DNA of 64,000 nt from Mycobacterium sp. OTB74 (GCF_029892685.1 NZ_JARXVD010000011.1:141686-205685), one strand, 5' to 3'. Counted from the first letter of the stretch, positions 19,618 to 29,056 are shown. The notes: generated from the sequence alone by a model not told the origin. Translations and numbers: made by a program.

Positions 19618-21075
19618 TCACGTTGGAGACGAAATGTCGAGCAGCTCGTAGTCGGCACGGTTAATTCGCCGGGTTCGGCGGCGGTACTGGCTCATGGTCC
19701 ACGGCCAGTTGTGGGTATCGCGCCCTGCTGCATCGTGATACCAACTGCTGCATCCCGACCATACGGTGCGTGGTTGCGCAGCATCGAGTTCCTCACCGAA
19801 GGCATGGAAGGCGCGATCGGTGATCTCCAGCGCGCGATTATGTTGTGCACGTATAACATTGGCTGCAGCCACGATGTGGGCGACTTGCGCTTCCAGCATG
19901 TACACGATGGAACCGGAACCCAAGTTAGTGTTGGGCCCGTACATGAGGAACATGTTGGGGAAGCGCGGCACTGATAACCCGAGATAGGCCCTTTCCCGTT
20001 CGGCCCAGACCTGCTGCAGTCGGGTGCCGTCGCACCCGACGATTTCGATGCCGGAGAACAGCGGCGTGCTGGTAAAACCGGTGGCCAGGATAATGACGTC
20101 GGCATGATGGTGACCTGAGGTGGTGGTGACACCGAATTCAGTTACACCAGTGAGTGATTCGCTCAGCACGGTGACGTTCGGGCGGGTCAGTGCTGCATAG
20201 TAGTCGTTCGACATCAGGATGCGTTTGCATCCGATCGGGTAATCAGGCCGAAGCTTCCTGCGCAGTGCCGGATCGGCTATCTGTGTCCGCAGGATCCGGT
20301 CGTGATAACGCTGCAGCACCGCTAGAGCGTGTGGCCACCGCGTGAAGCCTACAGTGACCAATTCCAGGTACCCCCAGATCATTTGGCGAGCAGCACTTCG
20401 CAGCAGTGGCAGGGATCGGTAGAGGCGGTGCAGTCGTTCGGTATAGGTGGTATCGAACTTCCGTAGCACGTAAGGTGCCGAACGCTGGACGACGGTCAGA
20501 TGCCCGACGCGCGGAGCGATTTCAGGGATCACCTGGATGGCGCTGGCGCCGGTCCCCACGACCGTGACCCGCAGACCTGTCAGATCGATGTCGTGGCGCC
20601 ATCGGGCGGTGTGAAAGTGCTTGCCGGCAAACCGATCCAGGCCGGTGATCGGTGGGATCGCCGGCACATTGAGCTGCCCGAGTGCCGGGACCAGTATGTC
20701 GGCAGTGTGGGTGGCACCGTCGGCGAACTCCAGGAGCCACTGGGTTCCGGTCCAGCGCGCGGTGATCACTCGCGCGTTGGTGTGAATCATCTCGGCGATT
20801 CCGCCATCAGCAGCACAGCGATGCAGGTAGGACAGGATCTCTGGGCCCGGTGCGAACCGGCGTGACCATTGGGTGCGCTGGGCGAACGAGTAGCTGTAGA
20901 TATGCGAAGGCGCATCGCAGGCGGCGCCGGGGTAGGTGTTGTGCAACCACGTCCCGCCGACGTCAGCTGACGCCTCAAATACGGCGATGTTGGTGTGCCC
21001 ATCAGATCGAAGTCGCAGTGCCGCAGCGATTCCGGCGAATCCAGCGCCGATGATGGCAATGCGCGGGCTCCTCAC
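19618..21075 (-). CDS. Flavin monooxygenase / Baeyer-Villiger-type
   Basis: A 485-residue flavoprotein monooxygenase. The FAD site GAGFAGIAA is close to the N-terminus, DVGGTW follows, and a second dinucleotide site VVGTGASAIQV lies near residue 170. The fingerprint ATGF is near residue 347. The GTG at 21075 is preferred over upstream starts because it places the FAD strand at the N-terminus and lies 7 bases after the adhD stop. It resembles the MymA (Rv3083) type. It is co-transcribed with adhD and convergent with the SDR. Confidence 0.86.
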   Translation of the reverse strand: MRSPRIAIIGAGFAGIAAALRLRSDGHTNIAVFEASADVGGTWLHNTYPGAACDAPSHIYSYSFAQRTQWSRRFAPGPEILSYLHRCAADGGIAEMIHTNARVITARWTGTQWLLEFADGATHTADILVPALGQLNVPAIPPITGLDRFAGKHFHTARWRHDIDLTGLRVTVVGTGASAIQVIPEIAPRVGHLTVVQRSAPYVLRKFDTTYTERLHRLYRSLPLLRSAARQMIWGYLELVTVGFTRWPHALAVLQRYHDRILRTQIADPALRRKLRPDYPIGCKRILMSNDYYAALTRPNVTVLSESLTGVTEFGVTTTSGHHHADVIILATGFTSTPLFSGIEIVGCDGTRLQQVWAERERAYLGLSVPRFPNMFLMYGPNTNLGSGSIVYMLEAQVAHIVAAANVIRAQHNRALEITDRAFHAFGEELDAAQPRTVWSGCSSWYHDAAGRDTHNWPWTMSQYRRRTRRINRADYELLDISSPT

Positions 21076-21082
21076 TCGGGGG

Positions 21083-22210
21083 TCACCAGTCCGCGTCAGT
21101 GAACCGGATGACGCCGCGGATGTTGCGGCCTGCCAACATGTCGCTATAGCCCTCATTGATTTGGTCGAGGGTGTATTGGCGGGTGATCATCTGGTCGAGG
21201 TTCAGTTGCCCCAGCGAGTACAGCGTCAACAGCGAAGGAATATCGTACTGCGGGTTTGCTCCGCCAAAGATGCTGCCGCACAAGCATTTCTGCAACAGTG
21301 TCAGCGACGCCAAATTCACGGTAGCGTCGGTGTCGACGACGTTGCCCATCGCAGTCACCACACAGGTGCCGCCTTTGGCCGTCAACTGCAGCCAAGACTC
21401 AACGTCGCGGCCTTCGGCCCTGCCAACCGTCACGATGACTTTCCGACACATAGCCCCGCCCGTTGCCGCGGCGACGGCGGCGGTGGCGGACTGTATGTCC
21501 GGGTACGCCTCGGTGGCGCCGAACGAGATGGCCTGCTCGCGTTTCCATTCCACCGGGTCGACCGCAAAAATGCGGCGGGCGCCGGCCAACACCGCGCCCT
21601 GTAGCGCCGAGACGCCCACGCCGCCGATGCCGATGACGGCTACATCGTCGCCCGGGCCGATGTTCGCGGTATGCACCGCCGACCCGTATCCGGTGGTCAC
21701 ACCGCAGCCCACCAGGCAGGCCACCTCGAAGGGCACCGTGGGATCGACCTTCACGACCGAGGATTCGTGTACGACGCTGTAGGGGGCGAACGTGCCCAGC
21801 AGGGACATCGGCACCACGTTCTGCCCTCGTGCCTGGACGCGGAACGATCCATCGGACACCGAGGCACCCGACAACAGGCCCGCTCCGAGGTCGCACAGAT
21901 TGCGCATTCCGACTTGGCATGACGGGCAGATGCCGCAGGAGGGAATGAACGACATGACAACGTGATCGCCGATCGCAACCTTCTCTACACCGTCGCCAAC
22001 GCCGATCACCACGCCTGCACCTTCATGCCCGCCGAGGATCGGGAACCCCGCCATGGGAATGTCGCCGGTCACCAGGTGATGATCGGAGTGACAGAGCCCT
22101 GCGGCCTCCATCCGTACCGCGACCTCACCGGCCCGCGGTGCCCCAATCTCGATATCCTCCACCGACCAAGGTTGGTGGAAGTCCCATAGAAGGGCGCCCT
22201 TGGTTCTCAT
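21083..22210 (-). CDS. adhD: Zinc-type alcohol dehydrogenase, AdhD-like
   Basis: A 375-residue medium-chain dehydrogenase very close to mycobacterial AdhD (Rv3086). The catalytic zinc region is CHSDHHLVTGD and GGHEGAG. The structural zinc cysteines are in CGICPSCQVGMRNLC, and the NAD-binding segment is GIGGVGVSALQG. It converts long-chain or cyclic alcohols and aldehydes with NAD. The ATG at 22210 follows AAAGGATGATTG; the TTG one codon upstream is less likely. Its promoter carries the second copy of the 29-base operator shared with the SDR at 18702. Confidence 0.9.
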   Translation of the reverse strand: MRTKGALLWDFHQPWSVEDIEIGAPRAGEVAVRMEAAGLCHSDHHLVTGDIPMAGFPILGGHEGAGVVIGVGDGVEKVAIGDHVVMSFIPSCGICPSCQVGMRNLCDLGAGLLSGASVSDGSFRVQARGQNVVPMSLLGTFAPYSVVHESSVVKVDPTVPFEVACLVGCGVTTGYGSAVHTANIGPGDDVAVIGIGGVGVSALQGAVLAGARRIFAVDPVEWKREQAISFGATEAYPDIQSATAAVAAATGGAMCRKVIVTVGRAEGRDVESWLQLTAKGGTCVVTAMGNVVDTDATVNLASLTLLQKCLCGSIFGGANPQYDIPSLLTLYSLGQLNLDQMITRQYTLDQINEGYSDMLAGRNIRGVIRFTDADW

Positions 22211-22287
22211 CAATCATCCTTTGGACGTGTCGCTACCACGAGGTCTGCGGGTTTGTCTCCCGGTGGCCTTCGCCCGCATTTCCTCAA

Positions 22288-22316
22288 GATACTGTTGGCC
22301 ATACAGTAAGAGATAC
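22288..22316. promoter_or_regulatory. Operator shared with the SDR promoter, copy 2
   Basis: This block contains the perfect inverted repeat TACTGT-TGGCCAT-ACAGTA followed by AGAGATAC. It lies 78 bases upstream of adhD and matches the block at 18492-18520 at 25 of 29 positions. It is likely the binding site of a local dimeric regulator. Confidence 0.65.
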
Positions 22317-22491
22317 CATCATCGTCCTGCGGGGGAGAACCAAACGACGAACACAGCTCGGCCTGAACCCCGGTCGGCTAGGACCGCCCGTGCGGCCGGT
22401 GCGAACGTGAGCTGGGTGAGCCTCGGGCAGCGCGGACGCAGCGCAGCCCAGTTCCTCTTGCGGGACATCGACCCAGCCGAGGTGGAGGGGG

Positions 22492-22962
22492 TTAGGCGGT
22501 GACGTGGTCGGCGCAGTCGACTCGCAGGTCCGAGATCGTCAGTGGTGTGTCGTAGAACGTGCAGCGGTAGCTGCGCATGTCAATGCCGGTGCTTTCCAGC
22601 TGAACACAGGTGCTGCAGGCGCGTATGACGGGAAGCATTTGCGCGTCATGGAGTTTGGCCATGACGCGCAGCAGTGTGTCGAGGAGTTGTTCGGCTTCGA
22701 TGCGGCTCAGCTTGGACGTCGCGATCTCTGCCGGTGCGGTCCATCCGGATAGTTCGGCCGCGGCTTTGCGACCGGCGTGGGTCAGCACCAGGTCGTGGCG
22801 GCGCCGGTCCGTGGGATCTGGGGTGCGGATGACCAGGCCTTTGCGGATCAACGCGGCAATGGCATCGCTGACTGTCGGATCGGCGACATTGAGTTCACGG
22901 GCCAAGGTGGTGCCGCGGGCGTCGGGCGGCGGGCCCACGAAAAGCCAACCGAGAACCCGCAT
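22492..22962 (-). CDS. MarR-like regulator with Cys-rich tail, start uncertain
   Basis: The winged helix is clear (LARELNVADPTVSDAIAALI, then TPDPTDRRRHDLVLT). An unusual C-terminal tail holds four to five cysteines (ACSTCVQ, YRCTFYD, DCADH), which could bind metal or sense redox state. The reading frame stays open another 35 codons upstream with a MarR-like first helix (SKIVAALDRVGDALRVLARR), but has no ATG, GTG or TTG there. Removing one base near 23073 would create a start MARHLS in frame. Either a frameshift or a non-standard start is likely. It overlaps the carbonic anhydrase end and is probably co-transcribed. Confidence 0.65.
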   Translation of the reverse strand: MRVLGWLFVGPPPDARGTTLARELNVADPTVSDAIAALIRKGLVIRTPDPTDRRRHDLVLTHAGRKAAAELSGWTAPAEIATSKLSRIEAEQLLDTLLRVMAKLHDAQMLPVIRACSTCVQLESTGIDMRSYRCTFYDTPLTISDLRVDCADHVTA

Positions 22963-23087
22963 CTGGGTGCTCGACAGGTCATGGCTTTCTGCGGCCCGCC
23001 GGGCCAGTACGCGCAGAGCGTCCCCGACCCGGTCGAGGGCGGCGACGATTTTGGAGTCGAGGCTGAGATGGCGTGCGCCATCGGGTT

Positions 23088-23579
23088 TCAGAGCACGACC
23101 TCGTTCAACTTGCCGGTCGCGACGTCGAAGATGAAGCCGCGCAACGATTCGTGCTTGGTGACGAACGGGTTGGCCTCGATACGGCGCAGCGACTGACGCA
23201 CGTCCTCTTCCAGGTCAGAGAAGGCTTCGGCGGCCCATTCGGGTTTGATGCCGGTCTCCTCTTGGATGGCCTTCTTGAAGTCATCGTCGGTGAAGGTCAG
23301 CATTCCACAGTCGGTGTGGTGGATCAGAATGATCTCCTTGGTGCCCAGGAGGCGCTGGCTGATCGCCAGTGAGCGGATCTCATCATCGGTGATCACCCCA
23401 CCGGCGTTGCGGATCACGTGCGCTTCACCATCGGCCAGACCCAGAATTCGGTAGACGTCCAGCCGCGCGTCCATGCAGGCCACCACGGCGACGTGCTTGC
23501 TCGGTGGCAGCGGCAAAGGGCCGTCGAACGTGCTCGCGTAGGCGGCGTTGTTGGCCAGGTATTCGTCAGTGACCGTCAC
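23088..23579 (-). CDS. Beta-carbonic anhydrase, Rv1284-like
   Basis: A 163-residue beta-class carbonic anhydrase interconverting carbon dioxide and bicarbonate. The zinc and catalytic residues are Cys35, Asp37 and Arg39 in ACMDARLD, and His88 and Cys91 in HHTDCGM, the same positions as in M. tuberculosis Rv1284. The length is normal. It is followed directly by the Cys-tailed MarR-like gene, which suggests linked regulation. Confidence 0.92.
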   Translation of the reverse strand: MTVTDEYLANNAAYASTFDGPLPLPPSKHVAVVACMDARLDVYRILGLADGEAHVIRNAGGVITDDEIRSLAISQRLLGTKEIILIHHTDCGMLTFTDDDFKKAIQEETGIKPEWAAEAFSDLEEDVRQSLRRIEANPFVTKHESLRGFIFDVATGKLNEVVL

Positions 23580-23917
23580 CGCGACCTCTTTTCAGATTGT
23601 TTGCTGTCGTGCAGGTGTTCGTATCGGAGCGTAACGGCGGCGTCAGCGGGTGCTGACGGTGTGAATCAGCCTGATCCTAATCCTTAGGACTCCTTTGAAT
23701 ACCACGGATGATGGGTGCCGTTCGCGTCATCTACGCAGCTCAATTCGGGCACAGATGCCAGCCCCGCCACAAACCCGTGTGCAGGAGGGCGGTCTCGGCA
23801 GCTGACAACGGTCGGGACCATCGGCCATCGCAACGTAAGGACTTTCGGCGCTATGGCGCCGTCCGATCCGCCGATAGCATCGAGCGAAAACTTGCACCCA
23901 GCACAAGAGGCCCTGAC

Positions 23918-24268
23918 ATGCCCCAGACCACGAAGCCGAAGTCCTCATCATTGAAAGCGACGGCCCCGACGTCCCGATCGTCGCAGTCAGACGAGTTGTT
24001 CGACGAGTTCCGCGAATCAGACCGCGCCGGTCAGCACGCCGCAGCCGAGGCCTGGCGCCAGTTCAACAAAGCATTAGATGAGGCGATCCCCGAAGCGGTC
24101 CATCCACTGCGAGCCAAGATCACCGACGCGGCAATCAGCCTGGCCGACACTCTAGTCACCGCGCAGTATCAGTTCCATCGCAACCTGATCCGCAGCACCG
24201 ACCGCGCGCTGAACCCCACACACGTCGACCACAAGAAAGACAACCGCAAGAAAAAATCGTCGCCGTAG
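23918..24268 (+). CDS. Hypothetical basic-tailed protein
   Basis: A 116-residue protein starting MPQTTKPKSSS after the ribosome site AGAGG. A low-complexity Ser/Thr/Lys N-terminus is followed by a helical middle (AEAWRQFNKALDEAIPEAV, then ISLADTLVTAQYQFHRNLI) and a Lys-rich end (DHKKDNRKKK). The charge pattern suggests nucleic-acid or histone-like binding, but no family is recognised. The frame is open upstream to 23708, but coding character starts at 23918. Confidence 0.55.
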   Translation: MPQTTKPKSSSLKATAPTSRSSQSDELFDEFRESDRAGQHAAAEAWRQFNKALDEAIPEAVHPLRAKITDAAISLADTLVTAQYQFHRNLIRSTDRALNPTHVDHKKDNRKKKSSP

Positions 24269-24435
24269 GGATCACGAGCAGCGCCGTCGAACTTATGCTG
24301 TCGATGTGTCGCCGACATGACGATGAGAGATCAGATCAGTGTGCAGCTGAACCCCGATCTACCGACATGCCCGCCGATGCAACGACGCAGCGGTGAGATG
24401 CGGACACGATTGGAACCCTAGGAGAGGGGCAGCCG

Positions 24436-24708
24436 ATGAAGGCCAAAGTTGGCGACTGGTTGGTGCTCAAGGGCACGACGATCGATCTACCGGATCAGCG
24501 GGGCCTGATCACCGACGTGCACTCACGCGACGGCTCACCGCCGTACGTCGTGCGGTGGCTTCAGACCGACCACGAGGCGACGGTATTTCCGGGCTCGGAC
24601 GCGGTCGTCGTCACCGCCGAGGAGCAGGAAAGAGCCGATGAGCAGGCGCAACATCGGTTCGGTGCGGTGCAATCGGCGATCCTCCACAACAAGACCGAGA
24701 CCGAGTAG
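24436..24708 (+). CDS. DUF1918 small protein
   Basis: A 90-residue protein matching DUF1918 in its features: MKAKVGDWLVLKG at the start, then RGLITDVHSRDGSPPYVVRW and HEATVFPGSDAVVV. It is a small SH3-like barrel protein common beside stress genes in actinobacteria. A ribosome site, GGAGAGG, lies about 10 bases upstream. It precedes the universal stress protein, consistent with a stress-response patch. Confidence 0.85.
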   Translation: MKAKVGDWLVLKGTTIDLPDQRGLITDVHSRDGSPPYVVRWLQTDHEATVFPGSDAVVVTAEEQERADEQAQHRFGAVQSAILHNKTETE

Positions 24709-24864
24709 GCGGTTCTCGGGTCACGCGATGATGTCCGCGGCGACGCCCGGGGGGCCGGCGAAGGTCTGGCGCGCGCCCTGCGGCCGTGGCTGAACTGCGA
24801 ACGCGCCCAAATCATCCCCGGTGCTCGTCGACCCGACGGTCGTGAGCCAAAGGGCGCTTCGTCG

Positions 24865-24878
24865 ATGACTTCCGACCC
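24865..24878 (+). promoter_or_regulatory. DosR-box-like site upstream of the universal stress protein
   Basis: ATGACTTCCGACCC matches the DosR core consensus GGGACTTNNGNCCC except at the first two positions. It lies 36 bases before the universal stress protein start, a normal distance for an activator. Universal stress proteins are typical DosR targets. Confidence 0.4.
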
Positions 24879-24913
24879 TGTCAGCGTAGTTCGGCAGGCA
24901 GTACGAAAGACGT

Positions 24914-25858
24914 ATGTCGCAACCGCAAATTCGCGAACCCGGAGTCGTCGTCGGCGTCGATGAATCGCCGGCCGCCATCCGCGCGGTGCGCTGGGGCGCT
25001 GCTGAAGCCGAGTCCCTAGGCAAGCCGCTGACATTGGTGCACGTCCTCGACACCGGAGTCGGGACCAGCTTGGCACCTGGCCCCATCGCTGCAGCCGAAG
25101 TGGCTGTGCAGGGCGAAGCTGAAGGGCGCGAGCTACTCGCCGACGCGAATCTGATTGCCCGACAATGCATGTCCGGCGATCAGATCGTTCACTGCCGCCT
25201 GCTCTGGGGATTTCCCGGGATTGTGCTGGGCTCCCTGACCAGACGCGCGGATCTGCTTGTGCTTGGCCACCGTCAACTCGGACCACGCCGTGACGGGCCG
25301 CTCGGCTCGGTGGGCGCGGTGGCCTTGCAGCACGCGCACTGCCCGGTCGTCGTGGTCAGAAATCCTGTGCCTACCGCAGCAGATGGCGCCGTTCTGGTCG
25401 GCATCGACGGAACGCCGTCGTCGGAATGGGCCACTGCACTGGCCTTTGATGAGGCCTCGCGGCGTCACGCCACCCTCGTGGCGCTACATGCGTGGACATA
25501 CTCCGAGGTCGCTGACGTACCGAGCCTTGAAGAATCGAACCTGCGCAAGGTCGGTGAAGAGATCCTCGCGGAGCGGCTGGCCGGTTGGCAGGAACGTTAT
25601 CCGGACGTCCAGGTTCATCGCGTTGTCGTCGAAAACGAACCCGCCCGTCATCTCGTAGAGAGATCCGCGCTGGCGCAGCTGACGGTTGTGGGCAGCCGGG
25701 GCCGGGGACGCCTCGCGAGCCTGGTACTCGGCTCGGTCAGCAATGAACTCATACGCCACGGGCAGTCACCCGTGATGGTCACGCCCGCGGTCTCACGTCA
25801 CAGACGAGGACCTACGACTCTGTCGGATCCGCCTGTCGCGCTGGGACACTCGAAATAG
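24914..25858 (+). CDS. Universal stress protein, tandem UspA domains
   Basis: A 314-residue protein made of two UspA domains (about residues 8-152 and 158-295). Each starts with a nucleotide-binding strand (VVVGVDESPAA and VLVGIDGTPSS). The second has a full phosphate-binding motif GSRGRGRLASLVLGSVS; the first has the related GHRQLGPRRDGPLGSVG. Such proteins bind ATP and support survival under hypoxia or stress in mycobacteria. A DosR-like box upstream and the neighbouring WS/DGAT gene fit a dormancy regulon. Confidence 0.9.
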   Translation: MSQPQIREPGVVVGVDESPAAIRAVRWGAAEAESLGKPLTLVHVLDTGVGTSLAPGPIAAAEVAVQGEAEGRELLADANLIARQCMSGDQIVHCRLLWGFPGIVLGSLTRRADLLVLGHRQLGPRRDGPLGSVGAVALQHAHCPVVVVRNPVPTAADGAVLVGIDGTPSSEWATALAFDEASRRHATLVALHAWTYSEVADVPSLEESNLRKVGEEILAERLAGWQERYPDVQVHRVVVENEPARHLVERSALAQLTVVGSRGRGRLASLVLGSVSNELIRHGQSPVMVTPAVSRHRRGPTTLSDPPVALGHSK

Positions 25859-25880
25859 CGCAACCCTGGAAGGGATCACC

Positions 25881-26072
25881 ATGCTCAACATGATGCTTCC
25901 AGTGGAAGTCCTCGAAGATGGTGTGCGCCTGGCCTGTCGTGCCGCAATGCGTGGGCACAATCGCCATCCTTCTCACAGAAGGAGGCGGCATCAAACCTGG
26001 GACGGTTCAACGCCCCCTTTACTGAACATCGTGACTCTTTCCGTCCGAATCGTGATTGACTCGCGCATCTGA
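25881..26072 (+). pseudogene. N-terminal remnant of an Acg-type nitroreductase
   Basis: After a good ribosome site (GGAAGGGATCACC) the frame reads MLNMMLPVEVLEDGVRLACRA, matching the start of the Acg/Rv2032 nitroreductase family (a helix ending LACRAPSLHNSQPW in that family). The match then breaks into basic, unrelated residues. Acg-family genes are DosR targets, which suits the neighbours. It is probably a truncated gene; residual expression of a 63-residue peptide is possible. Confidence 0.45.
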
Positions 26073-26240
26073 TCGGGACAACCGGGTGCTGGCAGATCGA
26101 CAACACAGGTTCCCTGAAAGGTGTGCTTGCTACTGCATACCGCTGGTGCTTATCGACCCGCGACACGCAAAGGACCCGACCAAGGTGACTTCAGTCAGAG
26201 GATCGACCAGGCGACGATTATGCCCACCGTCGTCACACTA

Positions 26241-27671
26241 CTAACCACGTCGACCAAGCACCGCGACCGCATTCTCCAAATCGACCAGCGCACGCTCAGT
26301 GAGCGGTACGACCGACTCGATATCTGGCATGACTCGGCGCCCAGAAACGTAGCCGAACATAACCCGGTCTGCATAGGAACATGTCGTCACATTCAATGCC
26401 TGACCGCTGATAGCAGTCGACACAGGGTAGATCTCCTCGAGATGACACCCACTCCAATACATCTCAGTCTTCGGGCCGGGAACGTGAGAGATCGACACGT
26501 TATAGCCCCGGCGCACCCACGACGCGAATGGAATCAGCGGCAACAAGACCGTGGGCCCAATACTGGGCGCGGCAAGAAGCAACGTGACATTCGCACCCCG
26601 TTGCGCCACTTGGGACTTGGCCCAGCTCATCGTGCGATGGATACGAGCCAGCCGGTCAGCTGGATCCGCGAGGTCGGTGCCCAACGAACACAACTCCAGG
26701 CCGAACAAGTTGCCGTGGCTGTCCTCGCCAAACCGTTCCCGGCCGCCGCGGCCTCGCACCGTGACTGGGCAGATCGCCACCAGAGACTTATCCGGCAACT
26801 CGGCGCGAGCCGCGAGCCACTCGCGAAGCACACCGGCTACGACTGCAGTCAGTACGTCGTTGAAGGTCACCCCGGCTGCATCGCGCACCGCCTGGATGCG
26901 CGATTTGGGCACACTGAGCCCGACGAAGACGCGCCCTCGGCCGAGTCGACCGTTGAATCTTGTATACGGGGCGCTGAACGGAAGTACGGTAGCCCTCGCC
27001 CCGATACTCGCCACCGCCGTTGATATTTCGCCGAATACAAATTGCCGAGCGAAACGCAGGCCAGAGACCACGCCGGCCGTCGCCGTGTGCGCAAGTGCCA
27101 ACGGGTTGGCACGCCGCCGGTGCGAGGCAGCCGCATGCGCAACGGATGGCGTCTGTTCGATGGCATAGAACGGCGGCGAAGACCGGCAATCGGGATCGGC
27201 GCTCAGCAAATTACCGATCTTGTTCATTCCTGCGACACCATCGATCACAGTGTGGTGCACCTTGAGATAGAACGCGAAGCAACCGTCCTCCAGACCGTCG
27301 ATCAGATAGGCAATCCACATTGGCCGTGACCGGGCGAGCGGTTCGCTGTGCAGTTCGCTGACCAACTTCCACAACGCCTCCCGACCTGAGCCCGGAGGTA
27401 AAGTTCGACACTCCAAGTGATCTCGCATGTCGATGCCGTCAGCGGTACGCCATACCCACAGGCCCGCGGTGTCGAGGCCGACATGTGGATGCCGACGAAA
27501 GCGCGGGTCCATTTCAGCGATATCCGTCAGGGCCTGCGCAAACAGCTCATTGACATATCCCGGCCCAGCCGTCGCCGGCGGCGCCAGAATCAGTAGCGCG
27601 GCCACATGCAAAGGGTCGGAGAGCAACTCCGCCGTGATCATTGCCGCGTCCAGCGGCTCCAGCGGATTCAT
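26241..27671 (-). CDS. Wax ester synthase/diacylglycerol acyltransferase (WS/DGAT)
   Basis: A 476-residue acyl-CoA-dependent acyltransferase that makes triacylglycerol or wax esters. The active-site motif HHTVIDGVAG (HHxxxDG) is present, as are the start MNPLEPLDAAM and the later NVSISHVPGPKTEMYW segment typical of mycobacterial Tgs proteins. The ATG at 27671 is chosen because it begins the family-conserved N-terminus; the frame is open to 27779. It is divergent from the Rv2627c-like gene with a DosR-like box between them, as expected for storage-lipid synthesis in dormancy. Confidence 0.88.
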   Translation of the reverse strand: MNPLEPLDAAMITAELLSDPLHVAALLILAPPATAGPGYVNELFAQALTDIAEMDPRFRRHPHVGLDTAGLWVWRTADGIDMRDHLECRTLPPGSGREALWKLVSELHSEPLARSRPMWIAYLIDGLEDGCFAFYLKVHHTVIDGVAGMNKIGNLLSADPDCRSSPPFYAIEQTPSVAHAAASHRRRANPLALAHTATAGVVSGLRFARQFVFGEISTAVASIGARATVLPFSAPYTRFNGRLGRGRVFVGLSVPKSRIQAVRDAAGVTFNDVLTAVVAGVLREWLAARAELPDKSLVAICPVTVRGRGGRERFGEDSHGNLFGLELCSLGTDLADPADRLARIHRTMSWAKSQVAQRGANVTLLLAAPSIGPTVLLPLIPFASWVRRGYNVSISHVPGPKTEMYWSGCHLEEIYPVSTAISGQALNVTTCSYADRVMFGYVSGRRVMPDIESVVPLTERALVDLENAVAVLGRRG

Positions 27672-27781
27672 CAGGCCAGTTCCCAATTCCTCCAATTGCT
27701 CTGAATCAGAGCATCGTCGTCGATCACAATACCGTTGCCCCAAAACTATTTTCGTCGAAATGGCAATCCGCCGTCTCAAAC

Positions 27782-27795
27782 AGGACCTAAGTCCC
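27782..27795 (-). promoter_or_regulatory. DosR-box-like site in divergent promoter
   Basis: Read on the minus strand this is GGGACTTAGGTCCT, matching the DosR core GGGACTTNNGNCCC at all but the last position. It lies 38 bases before the hydrolase start on the plus strand and about 110 bases before the WS/DGAT start, so it could serve both. Both families contain DosR-regulated members in M. tuberculosis. Confidence 0.6.
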
Positions 27796-27832
27796 TAGGA
27801 CGTCCGGCAGGCTGAGAATTACGGTCATCGAC

Positions 27833-29056
27833 ATGGCAGCACCCGGGTATAACGCCGAACCACGAGCGGTCCCCACTCATCTGCCCTCGCGCGGTTCCAC
27901 CGCACTGGACCACGTGATCCGGCCGTTTCGACGAACTGGCCGTTACTACGCTCGATCCTGGCAGAACTATCTCGGTCATCAGCCCGACGTGCTTCCATTG
28001 GCGCGCCCCACGCTCGCACTGGCCGCACAAGCGTTCCGCGACGAAATTGTGCTCACCGGCATCCGGATTCTTCAGCCCCTTGGTGACCCGCATCTGTTCG
28101 AGCGCATCAAAGGAGAAGTACGCGACGGAATCGAATTCTTCAGCCACCAAGGCTATTTGGATAATCCCGACGGTTTTTTCGAGGCCCCACCTCCGCTTGC
28201 CGACGTCACTGTCAGGCCGGTTGAAACGTATGGTCGGTTCTTTGAACGCATCGTGTTTGACAGCGGATATGAGCCGAAGGTCGGCGAACCGGGTCGCGAA
28301 CGATGGCTGAGCTATACCGCAAACAACTCCGAATACGCCTTGTTACTGAGGCATCGTGAGCCGCGTCCTTGGCTGGTGTGCGTACATGGTGCCATGATGG
28401 GCCGCGGCCGGCTCGACCTTGCACTGTTCCGGGCGTGGCACCTCCATGAGGATCTCGGCCTGAACGTTGTCCTGCCAGTCCTTCCAATGCACGGCCCGCG
28501 GGCGCGTGACCTACCCGCAAGCGCCGTGTTTCCCGGCCAGGACGTACTGGACAATGTCCACGCCACCGCTCAGGCCGTGTGGGACGTGCGCCGGGTGTTG
28601 TCCTGGATACGCGCGCAGGAACCCGACTCGCCCATCGGCATGAACAGCATTTCCCTCGGCGGCTACGTCACATCGCTTGTGGCCAGCCTTGAGGAAGGCC
28701 TCACCTGCGCAATTCTCGGTGTCCCCGTCGCTGATATGACTGAACTGCTCGGGCGCCATGCCGGGATGAAACGCAACGACCCCCGCCGTGAGACCGTGAC
28801 ACTGGCCGAACCCTTGGGCCGAATGGTCTCGCCGCTGTCACTGACACCTCGGGTTCCCGTCCAGGGCCGCTTCATTTACGCCGGGATCGCCGATCAACTC
28901 GTGCATCCGCGCGAACAGGTTGTTCGCCTCTGGGAACACTGGGGCAGGCCCGAAATCGTCTGGTTCGAGGGTGGACACACCGGGTTCTTCCAATCACGGC
29001 CGGTCCAGCGGTTCGTGGACGCCGCGCTTTTGCAGTCGGGTCTTGTCAACTCATGA
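27833..29056 (+). CDS. Rv2627c-like alpha/beta hydrolase
   Basis: A 407-residue protein with the alpha/beta hydrolase layout: VCVHGAMMGRG as the oxyanion region, the nucleophile elbow NSISLGGYV with Ser near residue 268, and a C-terminal GGHTGFF histidine. The C-terminal section (RFIYAGIADQLVHPREQV, WEHWGRPEIVWFEGG) is very close to M. tuberculosis Rv2627c, a DosR-regulated protein of unknown function. It is divergent from the WS/DGAT gene with a DosR-like box between. The natural substrate is unknown. Confidence 0.85.
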   Translation: MAAPGYNAEPRAVPTHLPSRGSTALDHVIRPFRRTGRYYARSWQNYLGHQPDVLPLARPTLALAAQAFRDEIVLTGIRILQPLGDPHLFERIKGEVRDGIEFFSHQGYLDNPDGFFEAPPPLADVTVRPVETYGRFFERIVFDSGYEPKVGEPGRERWLSYTANNSEYALLLRHREPRPWLVCVHGAMMGRGRLDLALFRAWHLHEDLGLNVVLPVLPMHGPRARDLPASAVFPGQDVLDNVHATAQAVWDVRRVLSWIRAQEPDSPIGMNSISLGGYVTSLVASLEEGLTCAILGVPVADMTELLGRHAGMKRNDPRRETVTLAEPLGRMVSPLSLTPRVPVQGRFIYAGIADQLVHPREQVVRLWEHWGRPEIVWFEGGHTGFFQSRPVQRFVDAALLQSGLVNS

